Shown one piece after another: positions 1 through 12,560 of a DNA stretch of 64,000 nucleotides. A model generated the notes under the pieces. It searched no databases, was not told where the DNA came from, and was given only the letters and a program-made list of their open reading frames with translations. The stretch covers positions 4,836,001 through 4,900,000 of the forward strand of contig NW_020825298.1 of the NCBI RefSeq assembly GCF_003286085.1, in the 5' to 3' direction. The DNA comes from Drosophila persimilis. Its lineage: Eukaryota; Arthropoda; Insecta; Diptera; Drosophilidae. Numbering within the stretch: the first letter of the stretch is position 1; every line of letters starts with the position of its first letter. A program made the translations under genes and the position numbers.

Positions 1-2220
1 AGCCTCCCCGAAACCCTTGCCCGCAGAACAAATAAGACAAAAGTTGGCTGAAAAAAAAAACGAGGGCCCAAGAAAAAATGTCTCTTTGTGTGTGTGTGCG
101 AGGGGAAGTGTGACTGTGTTTAAACTCAATTAGCATAAAATGCAATCCATCATGGAAAATGTCAAAAACTGCTGAGCAAAGTTTCCACAAGTCAGGGCTG
201 AAAAAAAGGACACAAAAAAAAAAAAGTAGAAACCGGGGTGGCAAAGCGGAGAAAAGAAGTGGCAGAAATATCTAATATATTAAACAAATATGATAATAAA
301 GATGGTCCAAGGGGGGGGGCGCAGAGGAGAAAGCATTGCCAAATGCAGGAAACTATAAAAAAAAGGCAGGGATACGGGTCTGATGGCGAAAAGAAAGTTC
401 CAAACTTTGCATAACTTGGAATCCTGGCCAAAGGATTCGACTTCCACGCAGGTATTTACGAGCCCACCAAAAGCGATAAGGTGCTCCGCCCCAGAAAAAG
501 GCAGACTAGAGGGCTAGAAGCCTAGTCATGTGGATGGATAGTTATGGGTCAAGTGGTGGGGCGGGGGGAGGTCCTTGGTCGTAAATTTCCAGGTGCGCTG
601 CCTGGCAGGCTTTTGTCTGGCCCTGAATTATTGTCACTGGCAACAATGATGTGGCAGAGGCGAAGGAAGTGCATAAACCATAGGCTGAGCGGCAGAGCGG
701 CAGAGCGGCGTTTCCTCTGTCCTCGCTTCCCCCCCTTTGCAAAGTATTATCGTAGTGGGGTAATAAAAAATAGGAAAATATGTTTAGGATTCGAGATGGC
801 TCTCTCATATCTAAATTACGCTCATCCGCAGACATATCCGGCCCCAAATCCCCATTAAAATCTTCAAACTGGCAACAATTTTTGTAGCATACATTGGGGC
901 GGTGGCGGAGGAGGAGGAGGAGGCGGGGAAGGAGGAGGAGGTGGTGGAGGAGACGCTTCGGCAAGGCCAGACAAAGAGTTTTCTGTGCTACTTGGAAAAG
1001 TTTATTCTCCTTCTCCTTCTTGCGCCACCCCACAATTAGGGGCGTGGCTGTGGACTGAAATGTTTGCCTGCAACAAGGAAGATCCTTGCGGCCACATAAA
1101 TCCTGTCGGGGAAATGCAATGCCAAGGCAAAAAGGAATTAAAAATAGCAGCAAGAAGAAGGAAAATGGGCAAAAATAGAGGGGAAAACAGAGAGAGAGAA
1201 AAGGCAATAGGAGAGATAGAGAGAAGCAACAACAAAAGAGATACAGGCAGAAATATTCGCCAGGCAGCCAGCGAAAAGGGAAAATTGCATTACGCAGATG
1301 TTGCCAATTCTAGGGAGAGGGGCAGGGCAAGGGGCAGGGAAAGGGGCAGGGAAAGGGGAAGGAGGAAATGAAGGAGACTTTCCTTTTGTCTGTGTAGGTG
1401 GTTCCCCCCCGAAAGAAGTGCTAAAGAAAAAGTCATAAAATGCAAGCCAGAAAAGAAAATTGCAAATGAAATGTCGAGAGTTTTTCCAAGCTTTGCGTGG
1501 ATCTCTGATGGGAGTGGCAGAAGGCAGGAGGCAAAAGCAATAAAATGGCGGATATAAAGAAAAGCGGGAGCCAAGAAGGCAGGGCAGGGCAGGGCAGGGC
1601 AGGGCGTGTACATAAGCCCCCCTCCCATCCCCCCATCCCCCCCGGAGAATAAAGAGATATCCAAGAAAGAAAGTACACAATGAAAATGGCGGCTTGAGGA
1701 CTGCCAACTTGGCGGAGAAACGAAATTATTTTACGCATTTCGCTCGCAATTAATCTTTCAATTTGCGAGCAACCAGCGCCAAAGGATAATAGAAGAAAAT
1801 TGTGCTGTGGCTCCCAAAGACCTGCGAAAGGCAATTATCATTTTTCGGAGTAATTAGAAATTAGTCAAAGAACTAGTATGGAAATGGGAGTGTGGGAGTA
1901 GGCAGATGATTAAATATCTGGCCCATGAATATACTAGTTGCTAGCAGCCAATACATTGATCATTGAAGCGCTCTAAGAGTCGCGGAAGGTGATGAATATA
2001 TTGTTTAAATCAATGGTTTATAGTTAGTTGTATAGTTAATTGAAATAGGAAAAAATACCTATTTAAATGATTATATTAAAAAAGGCGATCAACTCGATTC
2101 AATTTCCAATTTTTAGTGGGATAAGTGGAAGGATTTCTCCAAGATTGAATTCTTATAACCACAGAAAAAAACCCTGAGCCCCGAATAAGTAGTGAAATAT
2201 TTATGTCATTTGCCCCGAGA
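1..2220. other. Non-coding DNA with short purine-rich repeats
   Basis: I see no convincing exon here on either strand. Open frames follow low-complexity tracts and have no domain-like character. The stretch holds a GGA/GGC-rich run (about 898-955), a GGCAGGGAAAG-like minisatellite (about 1315-1365) and a GCAGG pentamer run (about 1578-1605). None of these suggests a function. Confidence 0.6.
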
Positions 2221-2610
2221 GTGGGCCAATATTTGACTTAAATATATTTCCTAAATATGTAAAATAATATATTTATTAAATTATTATTATATATAGATTA
2301 AATATGGGCCGTATTAAAACGACCGTTTATTTTGATATACATTTATATTTTATATATATGTATTTATTTATATTTTTATATATTGATTTATTATTATTTA
2401 TGTTATTATTATTTTTATATTATTAATATATTTCCATACATTTATATATAAATCAAAGTAAGTTCTATATAATTTTTATATTATAGATTTTTTATATTTT
2501 ATATTTATTTTTATATATTTATATACATTTCTATTCAAATCAAAGCGAGTTCTATTTAATTTCAATATTAATATTTAAATATTTAAATATATGTCTTGCC
2601 ATGGCATTTT
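2221..2610. repeat. AT-rich low-complexity block
   Basis: About 390 bp made almost only of A and T, with recurring TTTATATATTTATA-like strings. One motif, 'AAATCAAAG(T/C)(A/G)AGTTCTAT', appears twice (near 2451 and 2538), so part of the block arose by duplication of a unit of about 85-90 bp. Confidence 0.75.
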
Positions 2611-3540
2611 TCTCTCAGTGTCGAGCCCAATTCATATACATTCAAATACAAATAATTTGAAATTCTTATCTTAAATAATAGTACTCCTAGACCTTCAATT
2701 GTTAGACCTATTCAAAAATGGAATAGCACAAATTACTTTATAGAATTCTACTCAAAAAAGATAGTACTAAAATGAAACTTGAAACACGACAGATGGACGA
2801 ATCTTACAATAACTTTCCTTGCCTTATGGCCAGTCCCTATAAAACACCTCCAACGAAAAGACCCGCCCATTAAACCCTTGCAAGCCCGACACCTTTGTTT
2901 GGAAAATTAAAGAATATTTTAGCTTGAAATTTGCACCTCAGGAGAGGGGGGGAGGGGAGGGAAGAGGTCCTCTCTCTTCAAAATGAATTCTTGATGAAGA
3001 AATTTACATTCCGCCAAAGTTGAACGGTGCCACAAGACGATTCTATAAATAGCCCTGTAAAGGATCCCACCTCCGCCCCCCTCCTGGGCCCTCCTCCCAT
3101 CAGCGTTGTCATCATCGTAAACTTTTGTGCCGGACGGGAAAACTACAACCGGCCCAAAATTAAATTGCCCAACAAAATTTGAAAAACATAAATTTTAAAT
3201 TAGAGCCACAGGAGCCGAAAGGAGAGCCAACGACCCCCCAAGCCCCCCCCCCATGGAACACCCCTTTTGCCGCCCGAAAAATTAAGCAGAGACTAAAACC
3301 AAAATATTGTTTTTACCTTGTAAGTAAAATATTTATTCAATATAACAATATTTTCTGATTGAAGGGTGGCCCCGAAAAGGTGACCCAGGCGGAGGAGGCG
3401 CAGGCGGAGGCGGAGGATGGGGTGTCGGCGCGCGCAGTGGCCAAAGATTTTGGAGAGCCGGAGCCAGGAACGACCCGATGCGACCCGAGAGACCCCTCCA
3501 CAAAGGAAATGCCTTTAAATTGTAAAACGAGACGCATAAA
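2611..3540. other. Non-coding, no feature recognised
   Basis: No coding signature or structured repeat is visible. Short G-rich and C-rich tracts occur (2946-2966 and about 3235-3252). Open frames here have no family resemblance. Confidence 0.5.
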
Positions 3541-3545
3541 CAAAT

Positions 3546-3838
3546 GCACACACACACACACACGCACACGCTCTCTCTCTCTCCCTCTCTCTGTCGCTCC
3601 TGCAACAAAAGCTCTTAAGTAAATAAAAGCAATACGACAAACGGTATTTCGGCTCTTAGCAAAACCAACCCGAAAAGGCAAAGGCACAGGCAAAAGCAAA
3701 ACCAAAGGCACAAAGCAAAGACAGAGGAGTATATAGAGAGAGCGAGAGAGAGGAACGAAATGGAAACGAAACACTGTGCTGCTTTGTGGGCGGAGCCAGC
3801 AAACGGGAGAGAGCGAGAGGGAGAGAGCGAGCGAAATG

Positions 3839-3870
<32 letters not shown>
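3546..3870. promoter_or_regulatory. GAGA/CA-rich block, possible promoter or GAGA-factor target
   Basis: A (CA)n run followed by (CT)n occupies 3546-3598. Clustered GAGAG pentamers lie at about 3733-3753 and 3803-3833, and a 31-bp (AC)n run at about 3838-3868. GAGAG is the known recognition core of GAGA factor (Trl), and such clusters often mark Drosophila promoters and Polycomb-response elements. Similar CT-rich DNA continues near 4480-4545. I cannot place a start site or a gene downstream, so this could equally be plain microsatellite DNA. Confidence 0.3.
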
Positions 3871-6800
3871 GGCGTTCTCTGCCGGTTCTTCTTCTTTGGG
3901 CGCCGCGACGCCGCTCTCCATCCGATTATATTATTACGTCTCTGTATTTGTGCGACGCAAGACGCGCAGCAGCAATCCCCAAAACGTGCTCCAAACAAAT
4001 AAAACAAATTAAAATATGACAAAAAAAAAACAACACACACACACACACAAAATAAAGACAAGGCGATGTTTGAAAACGTCTTTAATTCTACAAAAATTTG
4101 ATTGGAGAAACATTTGAAGGACCTGAGCGGCAGGACCTGTGTCCACGCTGAAGGTTCTCGGGCAGCTGCATTTAATGGAGGCAGCCAAGGAGTGGCAAAG
4201 AGTCCCTTTTCTACCGAAAGGGGTTCCAAGGGCTTGGCTCTGATATCAGGCGCGAAAGCCGACGGCAAACCGTCTTTGGCTTTTGTGGAATATTAAATGT
4301 GTTTAAAATAATAATAAGACATTTACAAAAATTTAAAAATTATACAAAAAAAAAAACACAAAACTATAGGCGACAAAAACTAATTTTTAGAAATTTAGAA
4401 ATGGCAGGAGCTCTTTGGAGCTCGATTTCCTTGTTGTTGTTGTCTTTTTTCCGAGACAATCGGTAGACCTGTCGCCCCATCTCCCTCTCTCACACTCTTA
4501 GCTCCAACTACCATGCTGCTGGCGCTATATCTCTCTCCCTTTCCCCCCTCCGTGGCCACCCCCCGAGACGAGACTTGCATAAAATTATCGACTGCAAAAA
4601 TTATAGCAAAATGCTACAAGTTTTTTGTTGGTTAATTTGCATTTGGTTTTGTTTCAGACGTTTTAATTACAAAATGCTACAACAGGTTCCATTTTGATGT
4701 TTCTCGAGAGCTGTTTAATTGCCGGCCATACCGGTATCGGAACTACCTATACATATCTTTAAAGAACACTGAAATGGGCGGGGGGAGGGGCTAGGGGTAT
4801 TCGAACAATGAAATTTCACACTTGGAGGCTGCTTTTTTCACCAGAAATTGTACTCTTAAAACCATCAAATGCGTTCAAGATACTTTATTTTTAAATTTAT
4901 TTTATTTTTTAATGATTCTTGGAGGCCAATCAAGGCCATATCTCAACTGTGGCTCTATAAAAAAAATAGCACTGCTAGGTAAGACCATCATTATTCTTAT
5001 ATATAGACATTCGTAGGCTTGAATTTCCATTTGGAGATCATTTAAAAATTGTCTAAGTTTATCTTTGAATAAAAAAAGAATTATCTTGGAACCCAAGACG
5101 AACCTAAGATCCTCTTCCTATAATATTTTGCCTCCCAAACTACTGCTTTTCTCACCCAGCCTTTACCATAAATATCTTTCCTTGATTCCCATTATCCTTA
5201 GCTGAATTTACCCCATAGAAAATTCGTATATTTGCTGCCCCATTGCTACAAATTGTTGCCCTCTAAAGAACTTGTGTCAAAGTCCATAAATTTCAAAGGC
5301 AATTACCAGGCCTCACCTGGCTCCGGGCCTCAACCCCGGGCCGGGCCCAGGACACTGTCTGGACTTCGCAGGAACTGCCGTCGGGGAGGAGGACCCTCGA
5401 GGGAGAGGCTACCATGTTAGCTGCCATTTTTTTGACGATGTCTGGGGAGGGGACTGCCTCCGAAATTGAGTTGAAAATGTTTTCTTTTTACAACTAAATC
5501 AAATGTTTTGATAAATTGCCCAACACACGCAATCATTTCGCTCGGACAAAATGTCCGGCAACGGCCACAATCGATGCTTATCTGGCCATTAAAATGAGGC
5601 CAAGAAATAGCCGCCGTTCATTGTTGCACAGCCCCCCCGAGAATCCCCAACAATTGCGTGCTTTTTAATGCGATTTTTCGCATTCTCCAGCGTATCTTTT
5701 GTTGCTCCTAAGTTTTCCTTTTATTTTCCATAAATTTTTACATTTTGTTTGGAGAGCAGCAGCAACTGTCAACACAATTGAGCAATTAGCTGGCGGGGGG
5801 ATCTCTGCTCCAATCTTCCCATGAGTTATCTTGAAAGAGGGGCCTCTTCCCACCAGAAGTACACGACTCGGGAACGGACAATTTTCATTTCTGCGCACGC
5901 GCAACATTTCAACAGACGCCAAAGCAAAGCTCCTCCTCTGGAGCACCACAATTTATCTGTGATTCTATGGGATTCCATCTGGGGTCTGGGGCCTGGTCTC
6001 CCCGGTCTCCCCGGTCTCTGGGGCCTGCGTTTTTCCTGTCTCGAATGTTTTAGGGTTGTCATCGTCTGCGCTGTATTTATGATTATTGTTATTACTATTT
6101 CATCTTCTGTACAGCCTCGTCGTGAGCTTTGAACCCGCCAGTAACTTCAATTCATAAGAAATTATTGAATTCGTTGCCGTCGAAGGTAAATTGCTGGTCC
6201 GAATTGGCCTTAACCCAAGCCGGAGAGCGTGCTGCAGAGAAATTGTGTGTTCCCACAACGATTTCTCAATCAAATCCGCCGGCAACCTTTACACCCACTC
6301 AATTCAATCGGCACTCGCTTTGAATACCGTCCAGAGGTCCGTGAATCTGTGTCTAAAAACTGGTTAATCTCTGTGTAATTTCCACGCCGAATGACTAGCT
6401 TCAGAGAACACTCTAATGGCGACTTTCATCTCGTTCTATGGGTTAAGGCCCTCGCCTAGGCCTGCTTGTGTTTTTCTCCATCGGCGCTTTCTATTTTTAT
6501 GTGGCGCGTGTGTGGAATCAATGAAACGGAAGATAATTGCACACACAGCAGCAGCAGCAGCATTTCCATTATTATTAACATTAACATGAGCAACAAGGAC
6601 AGCTGGTGGGTGGGGGAGTACGAAGGGGCAGGTGTGCCGGTGGCAAGAGCAACACGTGTGAAAATCAAATTCCATGGCATCACCTACGCAAATTACAAAA
6701 TGAACACACGCAGCGAGCCATGGGAGAGGGCTGTGGGGGGGTCTCGGGGGGCTGTGGGTGGCTGTGGGGGGCTGTGGAGAGCCGAATGCCTGAGCACCAA

Positions 6801-8550
6801 TGGGTTAAGCGCGTTAATCATTTTAAGCATTGACCAAGCCCCCCTCTCTCCACCCCTCTTCGTCTTCATTCATCGATGATTATTGCGTTAATTATTATCC
6901 TGTTCGGTCTGCATCCGCCCGGACCTCCATGGACCTCCAGGGCTTCCCTTCCAAGAGGCATATTTGTGCGTAAACTTCAAAAGGAATCTCTGCTATTTTC
7001 GTATGAGGTGCGAGCCCCAGTTAACCCTCTTCCACGCCACTCCCCTTCCCCTCTCCAGGCTGGGTACAAAGGCATGCGAGGCGAAAGGTCCTTGTCCTGC
7101 CGTTGCCTTCGGCTGCGTTTGTCCAGCTGCCACATGCCCCTGCCTCCGCTCCATCTCCCCTCTCCCGGCCTGTCAGCAGCAACTGACCTAATAATCATTT
7201 TCAAAGCGAACTCCAACTTATTTTATTCACACTTCCCCGAGAAGGAAGGCTCCAGCGGGTGTTAAACGCTTTGGGGAAAACATTTTTCCTTTTCTTTCTT
7301 TTTTTTTTGTGGCGGGCTGGAAGGCCTATTGGGCTTTGAAGAGTTCTATACTAGGAGGGGGTTAAGAGAAGCAGTTTTAAGGGAAAACCTATGATTTGGA
7401 GACCTTCTAGGGCTACCCTACCTTTCCCACACCCATTTCCATCGGCTTGTCACTAATATGTAGACCCCCAGGCCCCCAGGGCATTTCTCAGGCCTCAATC
7501 AGTCAGTCAATCCCCGTAAGAAAACCAGAAACGGATACAGGCCGGACTTCATTAGGGTTTTTCTCAGCTTTTGAACTCTGCCCGCAAAACGAAATTGAAT
7601 CATCAATCAAAAATATGAATCGAATGCAATCGAAATGAGATGATATTTCAGCTGCAACTGCCAGAAGACCACAAAAAACTGATCTGATGGCTTGGCCTTC
7701 TGTCCGCTTTCGGCCTCTTGGCATTCTCTGGGCCGGCCCAAGTGCCAATTAGGCATTTTGTACATTTTTGTTGGCCAGCTTCTGTCGAAGGCGACAATTA
7801 CCAGAGCCAAAGTATTGACCACAAAGCATTTGCCTTTCGCATTCGACTTGGCATTTGTCGCATTATTTGTTTTGTCTCTCTGTCCCCTCTCCCCTCTCCC
7901 CCCTCCGGGACTCCTCTCTCTCGGGGACTAATCGAAATTAAATGACGTGTGAATGTTGGCAGCTGTTTCGTGTGGCCTTTTGCCCGGGCTGTGGCTGTGG
8001 CTGTGTCTGTGCCTCTGTCTGTGGCTGTTATTATTATTGCATAGCTTTCGATTGCTGTCTGGGCTCCCAGCTACCAGCTCCCTGATGCCACTCTGGCTTC
8101 AGTTCCGATTGTACTCTTTGGGAGTGAGTCTTCGAGGCAAGGCACCATGCGGGAATAAAGATCAACTGGTTGGGAATATCATCAATGAATGCCCTCAAAG
8201 AGAGAAAGGAGAATCAAAGGGATTATCTAGCACCTAAAGGCTTAGATGAGGCCTTCAAATCCATGGAAAAAAGGTACATTTCCAGCAGGAGAGACTTCAA
8301 CCTTAAAGCTCTTCATTTCTTTCACCTGAAGCCCCAATTACCCCTTAAAAACCCTCCACAAACCCCTTTCTTTGCTCTTCCAACTACTCTTCTTGTATTT
8401 ACCCCAAAATACTCCCCCTTTTTCAGGCAGGGTATTCCCCTAGCGACTCCCAATCGTTCTAGTCCCTCCCTTAGACCCGCTCCCGTTCTGTCCTCTTGAT
8501 TGTCATATTTTTGTGGTTTTTATCAATCAGCAGAGCTCAGAGCCCAACCA
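3871..8550. other. Non-coding DNA without recognisable genes
   Basis: I looked for splice-bounded exons, signal peptides and domain motifs and found none I can defend. Short repeats include CAG codon-like runs near 6549-6562 and a GGGGGCTGTGG-like minisatellite at about 6730-6778. The open frames are translations of low-complexity DNA. Confidence 0.5.
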
Positions 8551-8554
8551 GAAG

Positions 8555-8690
8555 TAGGCCATAAATTATGACGATTGTCAATGGATGATTACAATTGCGT
8601 TTTGGGCAATCGCAATGACGATAACGATGACGATGTCGATTACCAACTGCCGTTCAATGCTTGGCAGCTTTCATAAATTATGTATCCCGA
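8555..8690. promoter_or_regulatory. Paired 11-mers resembling homeodomain sites, candidate enhancer core
   Basis: The 11-mer CATAAATTATG occurs twice, at 8560-8570 and 8672-8682. It resembles posterior homeodomain sites (Abd-B/Cad type, ATAAA core, readable on both strands). Between the copies lie TGATTAC and a repeated GATGACGAT/GACGATAACGATGACGATG segment. The grouping may be chance in AT-rich DNA. Confidence 0.2.
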
Positions 8691-11600
8691 CTTTCACGCC
8701 TCGTCTGGGGGGGAGGGAGGCCTCTCTCTCCCAAGTTGAACATTTAATTAATGTTTAAATAAAACCCAGAGTTGGTTTTCGCCTCGAGTGGTTTGTGGAT
8801 CAAAATGGAGCTGTGAGAAAATTACACAAAAATATCAGTCGGAGTTTTTTTTTGATTAAAATTTGTTTAATTTATTATCCCAGAAAACGTGGAACTTGTA
8901 CAATTTCATGGCTGATTTGATGGGGCCCGGAGTCCATGACTATCGAGAGACGATGATGAGCTGCTCTCCCTTGCCCCTTGGGTGGCAAAGTGCCTCCTCC
9001 TGCTCCTCCTCCTACTCGAACGACTTGCAACTGTCATCAAATGGCACTCAACTTGTCATTATTTACAGCTTTGTGGTAATAGTTTTATTCGAGAGCTGCA
9101 GGCAGCGCTTCCCTACTCAGAGTTGGGGCTAATTTACATATAAATTAAAACTAGAAAAAGTCTACACACACACACACACACACACACTCTCGAGAAGGGA
9201 GCTCTGTGGCAAGCAGTTTGTTAACCTCGTCTCGTTCTTGGGGTCTCTACGGCAGCTCTTGGCTTTCAAGTTGGTCCGCCCCGGCATTCCGTACAGAATT
9301 TCATAAATGCCAAGCAATAAGCGACCCAAAACGGCACGCCGAAGGATGTGCAGGATGAGGTATAAATCCCAGAGAAAGTAGAAAAAACCTCGAGCCACAT
9401 ATGCGACACTTTGCTGCACATGTCCTGCCACAGGACAAAAGGCATCTCATGCGCAGAAAAACCGCAAAATGCTTAAATGTCTTTGATGCCCCCCCTCCCC
9501 CCCCTCGTTGGGGGTTCAATTTTAGTTTTCGGTCTGGCATTTTGTGCGCTTCAAAGAATGTTCGAATTTCCAAATATTTTCTCTTGTACAAATTGTGGAG
9601 CCCCCCCACCCTCCCCCCCCCCGTGCCCCCGTGCCCCTTGCCCCTTGCAACCTCTTTGATCTGCTGCCCGATTGATATATCAGATCATTAATTATCTGCT
9701 CTCGTCGGCCCAGGCGCCTACTTTCTTGGCATATTATTTGTACAATTTCACGGTGTAAAATAGGTACGGTGTTTGGTGTTTTTCTTGTTTCGATTCGCTG
9801 CGGCTAGTCAGGCGAAAACATTTGAATTATCATTTTGTGGCATTGCCTAATGATGATTGTTTGGCCTTTAATTGGTTTTCGGCAGGGGAATGACTAGCAA
9901 AAGAGATCGTTCATCGATCGGTAGGGGCTTGTAGTGGGGCTAAGTGAAGGGGGGAGAGTTTGCCCTAGAAATGGCATCAAAAGAGGGACAGATATGGCCC
10001 TAAAGATCAATCTTTTACAGAGTAAAAGCATTGAGGAGACTTCTATAGTCGAAAATGGCATGTTGTCCCCTCAAATTGGACCCCTTTCCCCTTTGATTAC
10101 CATCTTCATTCCATCTCTGGCCAAATCAAACCTATAGACCCCTCCCCTAGGATTCGGCCCATTCTAATTGCCATAATCCATTTATAAGGTAACATAGCCG
10201 CACAATGCACAACGACCCCCAGAGCCGGGGGGAAAAGCCAAAGAAAATGAGGAAAAACAAACAAAATAAAGCCAGACAACAACAGCAATAAATGGGGAAA
10301 AAATGACGGTTTTTTCCAAGTTGCAGGAAATGTGGCAACAGCCCTTAGATCTTGGGGACCGCCCGCCGCCTGCAGTAAAATGATACAAAGAAATGCGAGG
10401 CGAGGGGTGGGGGCGGGGGGCGGGGGGATTCGTTCGGGGAAAATCCTTTTTATTAGTGCGATAAAAATGGGGAGAACGGAACGCTTGGCATTGCCTACTT
10501 TGCGGCGTCTTTTATTTATGAATTTCTTACGTTTCCCCGTTAAGCCCTCTCCACCCCTCCACCCCCCTACGATGTACTAGGAAAAGCTGCGCTTATTATA
10601 ATTTCCTTTTGTGCATTAGCCCTGCCCCTGCCCCTGCCCCCTGCCCCCTGACTGCTACCCACTGTGCACAGTGGGCCCAAATGGATGTTCGCTGTAAATG
10701 TTCCTCCCCCCTCCCTCTCTCCTCTCGCCCTTTTTTTTACGATTTGTAAGTGCAATCAGTTGTACGTACAAATGCAAATCTCCTCGCCCATTGCTTGGAC
10801 TCCCAGAGTCCGCCAAGTCGTTGGAATTCGTTCTTTCTAATAAGATTTCGCGGTATTTCCCCGCACGTGTTGCTTTAATAAGCCACCGGGCTGTGGGGGT
10901 GTGGCGGGGGTGGCGGGCCCGAACAAATTACCCTAAAAATCTCAAGAATTTTTTACGCATTTTTTCACGAAATTTTTCCCCCATTTATAATGATTTTTTT
11001 TCTTTCGATTCCATTTTGCCTTTCGAGTTTCAGTTTCATTTCGGGCTTATGATTTTGATTTGTGTGTTTATCTTTTGAATTTTTATTAGCAAATAAGTTT
11101 TTTGTGTTTTTGGGTTTTGTAAAATTAAAACGAGCGGAAATGATGGTTAATAAATATCCGCTTACAATCCCCCTGCCCCCTCCTGGAACATCTGTTGGGG
11201 GCTGCCGGCATTGCAATTTAATCATAGGAATTCAGATTCGATTCAGAGACCCGTCGAGGCGTCCCGTCGGGGCGTACAGCTGTCACTTTGAAGCATTTGG
11301 TAAATAGGGACAAAAGTTATAGACTGATAAAGCCCACGAATCGATACAAGTGTTTACAATGTTGTAGATAGATTTGTCTGGTCGCCGGTGTTTGCCTTTG
11401 GCTAAATATCGAAACATGTGTGCAATCCAGAGCTTATCGTGGGCTCCCACCCACTCCCCACCCACTCCCACCCACTCCGCCCCTCACAGTTGTCAATAAA
11501 ATAATGCGAGATATGTCTGTACTGCCGTCTGGGAGGAGTACTCTTTGGCTGGCAATACGCGTAGTTCTGGTTAGAGCCATTTCTGCTTCCGCAACAAAGT

Positions 11601-11990
11601 TGTGGCTTTGATGTTGGCCGCCTGAGCGGCCCCAGAGCCCCAGAGTGGGGCTTTCAATTAGCTTTACACCTTTCGCGACTTCTGAGCTTCTGAGCCGAGC
11701 CGGTGCAGGGCCCCACACAAAGCGCGCCGGACGATGAGTTCCAAAGAAGCAAGATATATGGATTCTCGTGGGGCCGAGCACAAGCGTTAGGGATGGCAGC
11801 GTGTTTGTGGAGAGCGGATTAGGAGGAATAGGAGGAAACTAAGCTCAACAGAGACATATATAGACGAAAAACTAGACACTTATCCATTACATGCGATACA
11901 TCTAAGATACATACGGATAAGGGGACAATAGATACATATAAGATATAAGATATATTATATATATAATATCGAAACACAAAGGAACAAAAG
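8691..11990. other. Non-coding DNA, no gene seen
   Basis: The region contains a (CA)n run at about 9164-9187, poly-C tracts near 9489-9504 and 9601-9622, and CCCTGCC repeats at about 10620-10650. No exon with a plausible product is visible on either strand. Confidence 0.5.
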
Positions 11991-11994
11991 GATT

Positions 11995-12560
11995 AGTATT
12001 AGTATTATTATTATTATTATTATTATTTTTTATATTATTTTTATAATTATTGTTAGTTTTATAAGTATTATTGCTATTGTTGTTATTATTTTCATTCTTA
12101 GTATTAGTATTATCTTTATTATTATTTTTATTATTATTATTCTAAGTATTATTATTTTATTTATTATATTATTTATTTACCATTATTATTATTATTTTTC
12201 GTAATTTGACTATTATTATTATTATTATTATTCTAATTATTATTATTATTCTAATTATTATTATTATTTTTAGTACTATTATTATTAGTATTATTTTAAT
12301 TATTATTTGTAGTAATATTATTATTATTATTATTAAATTTATTATTTTTTTGTATTATTATTTTTATTATTTTTAGAACTATTATTATTTTTAGAACTAT
12401 TATTATTTTTAGTATTATTATTATTATTCGTAGTATCCTTATATTACTATTTTTAGTATTATTTTGAGTATAATACTACTTTTATTTTTTTTAGTATAAT
12501 TATTATTTTTTGTATTTATAATAATTTTTATTAGTATTAGTATTCGTTTTAGTATTCCTA
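11995..12560. repeat. Imperfect (ATT)n microsatellite, about 565 bp
   Basis: Long runs of TATTATTATT are interrupted by TTTTAGTA and TTCTAA variants such as 'TATTTTTAGTATTATTATT'. The degenerate phase suggests an old, expanded trinucleotide array with internal duplications. No coding content. Confidence 0.9.

Noticed and set aside
542-1207. A 221-codon minus-strand open frame near the left edge
   Set aside because: It translates GGA-rich low-complexity DNA into LLLLPRLLLLLRH-like sequence. No conserved domain is visible.
3337-4268. Overlapping minus-strand frames rich in VCVCVC and LSLSLS
   Set aside because: They are translations of (CA)n and (GA)n microsatellites.
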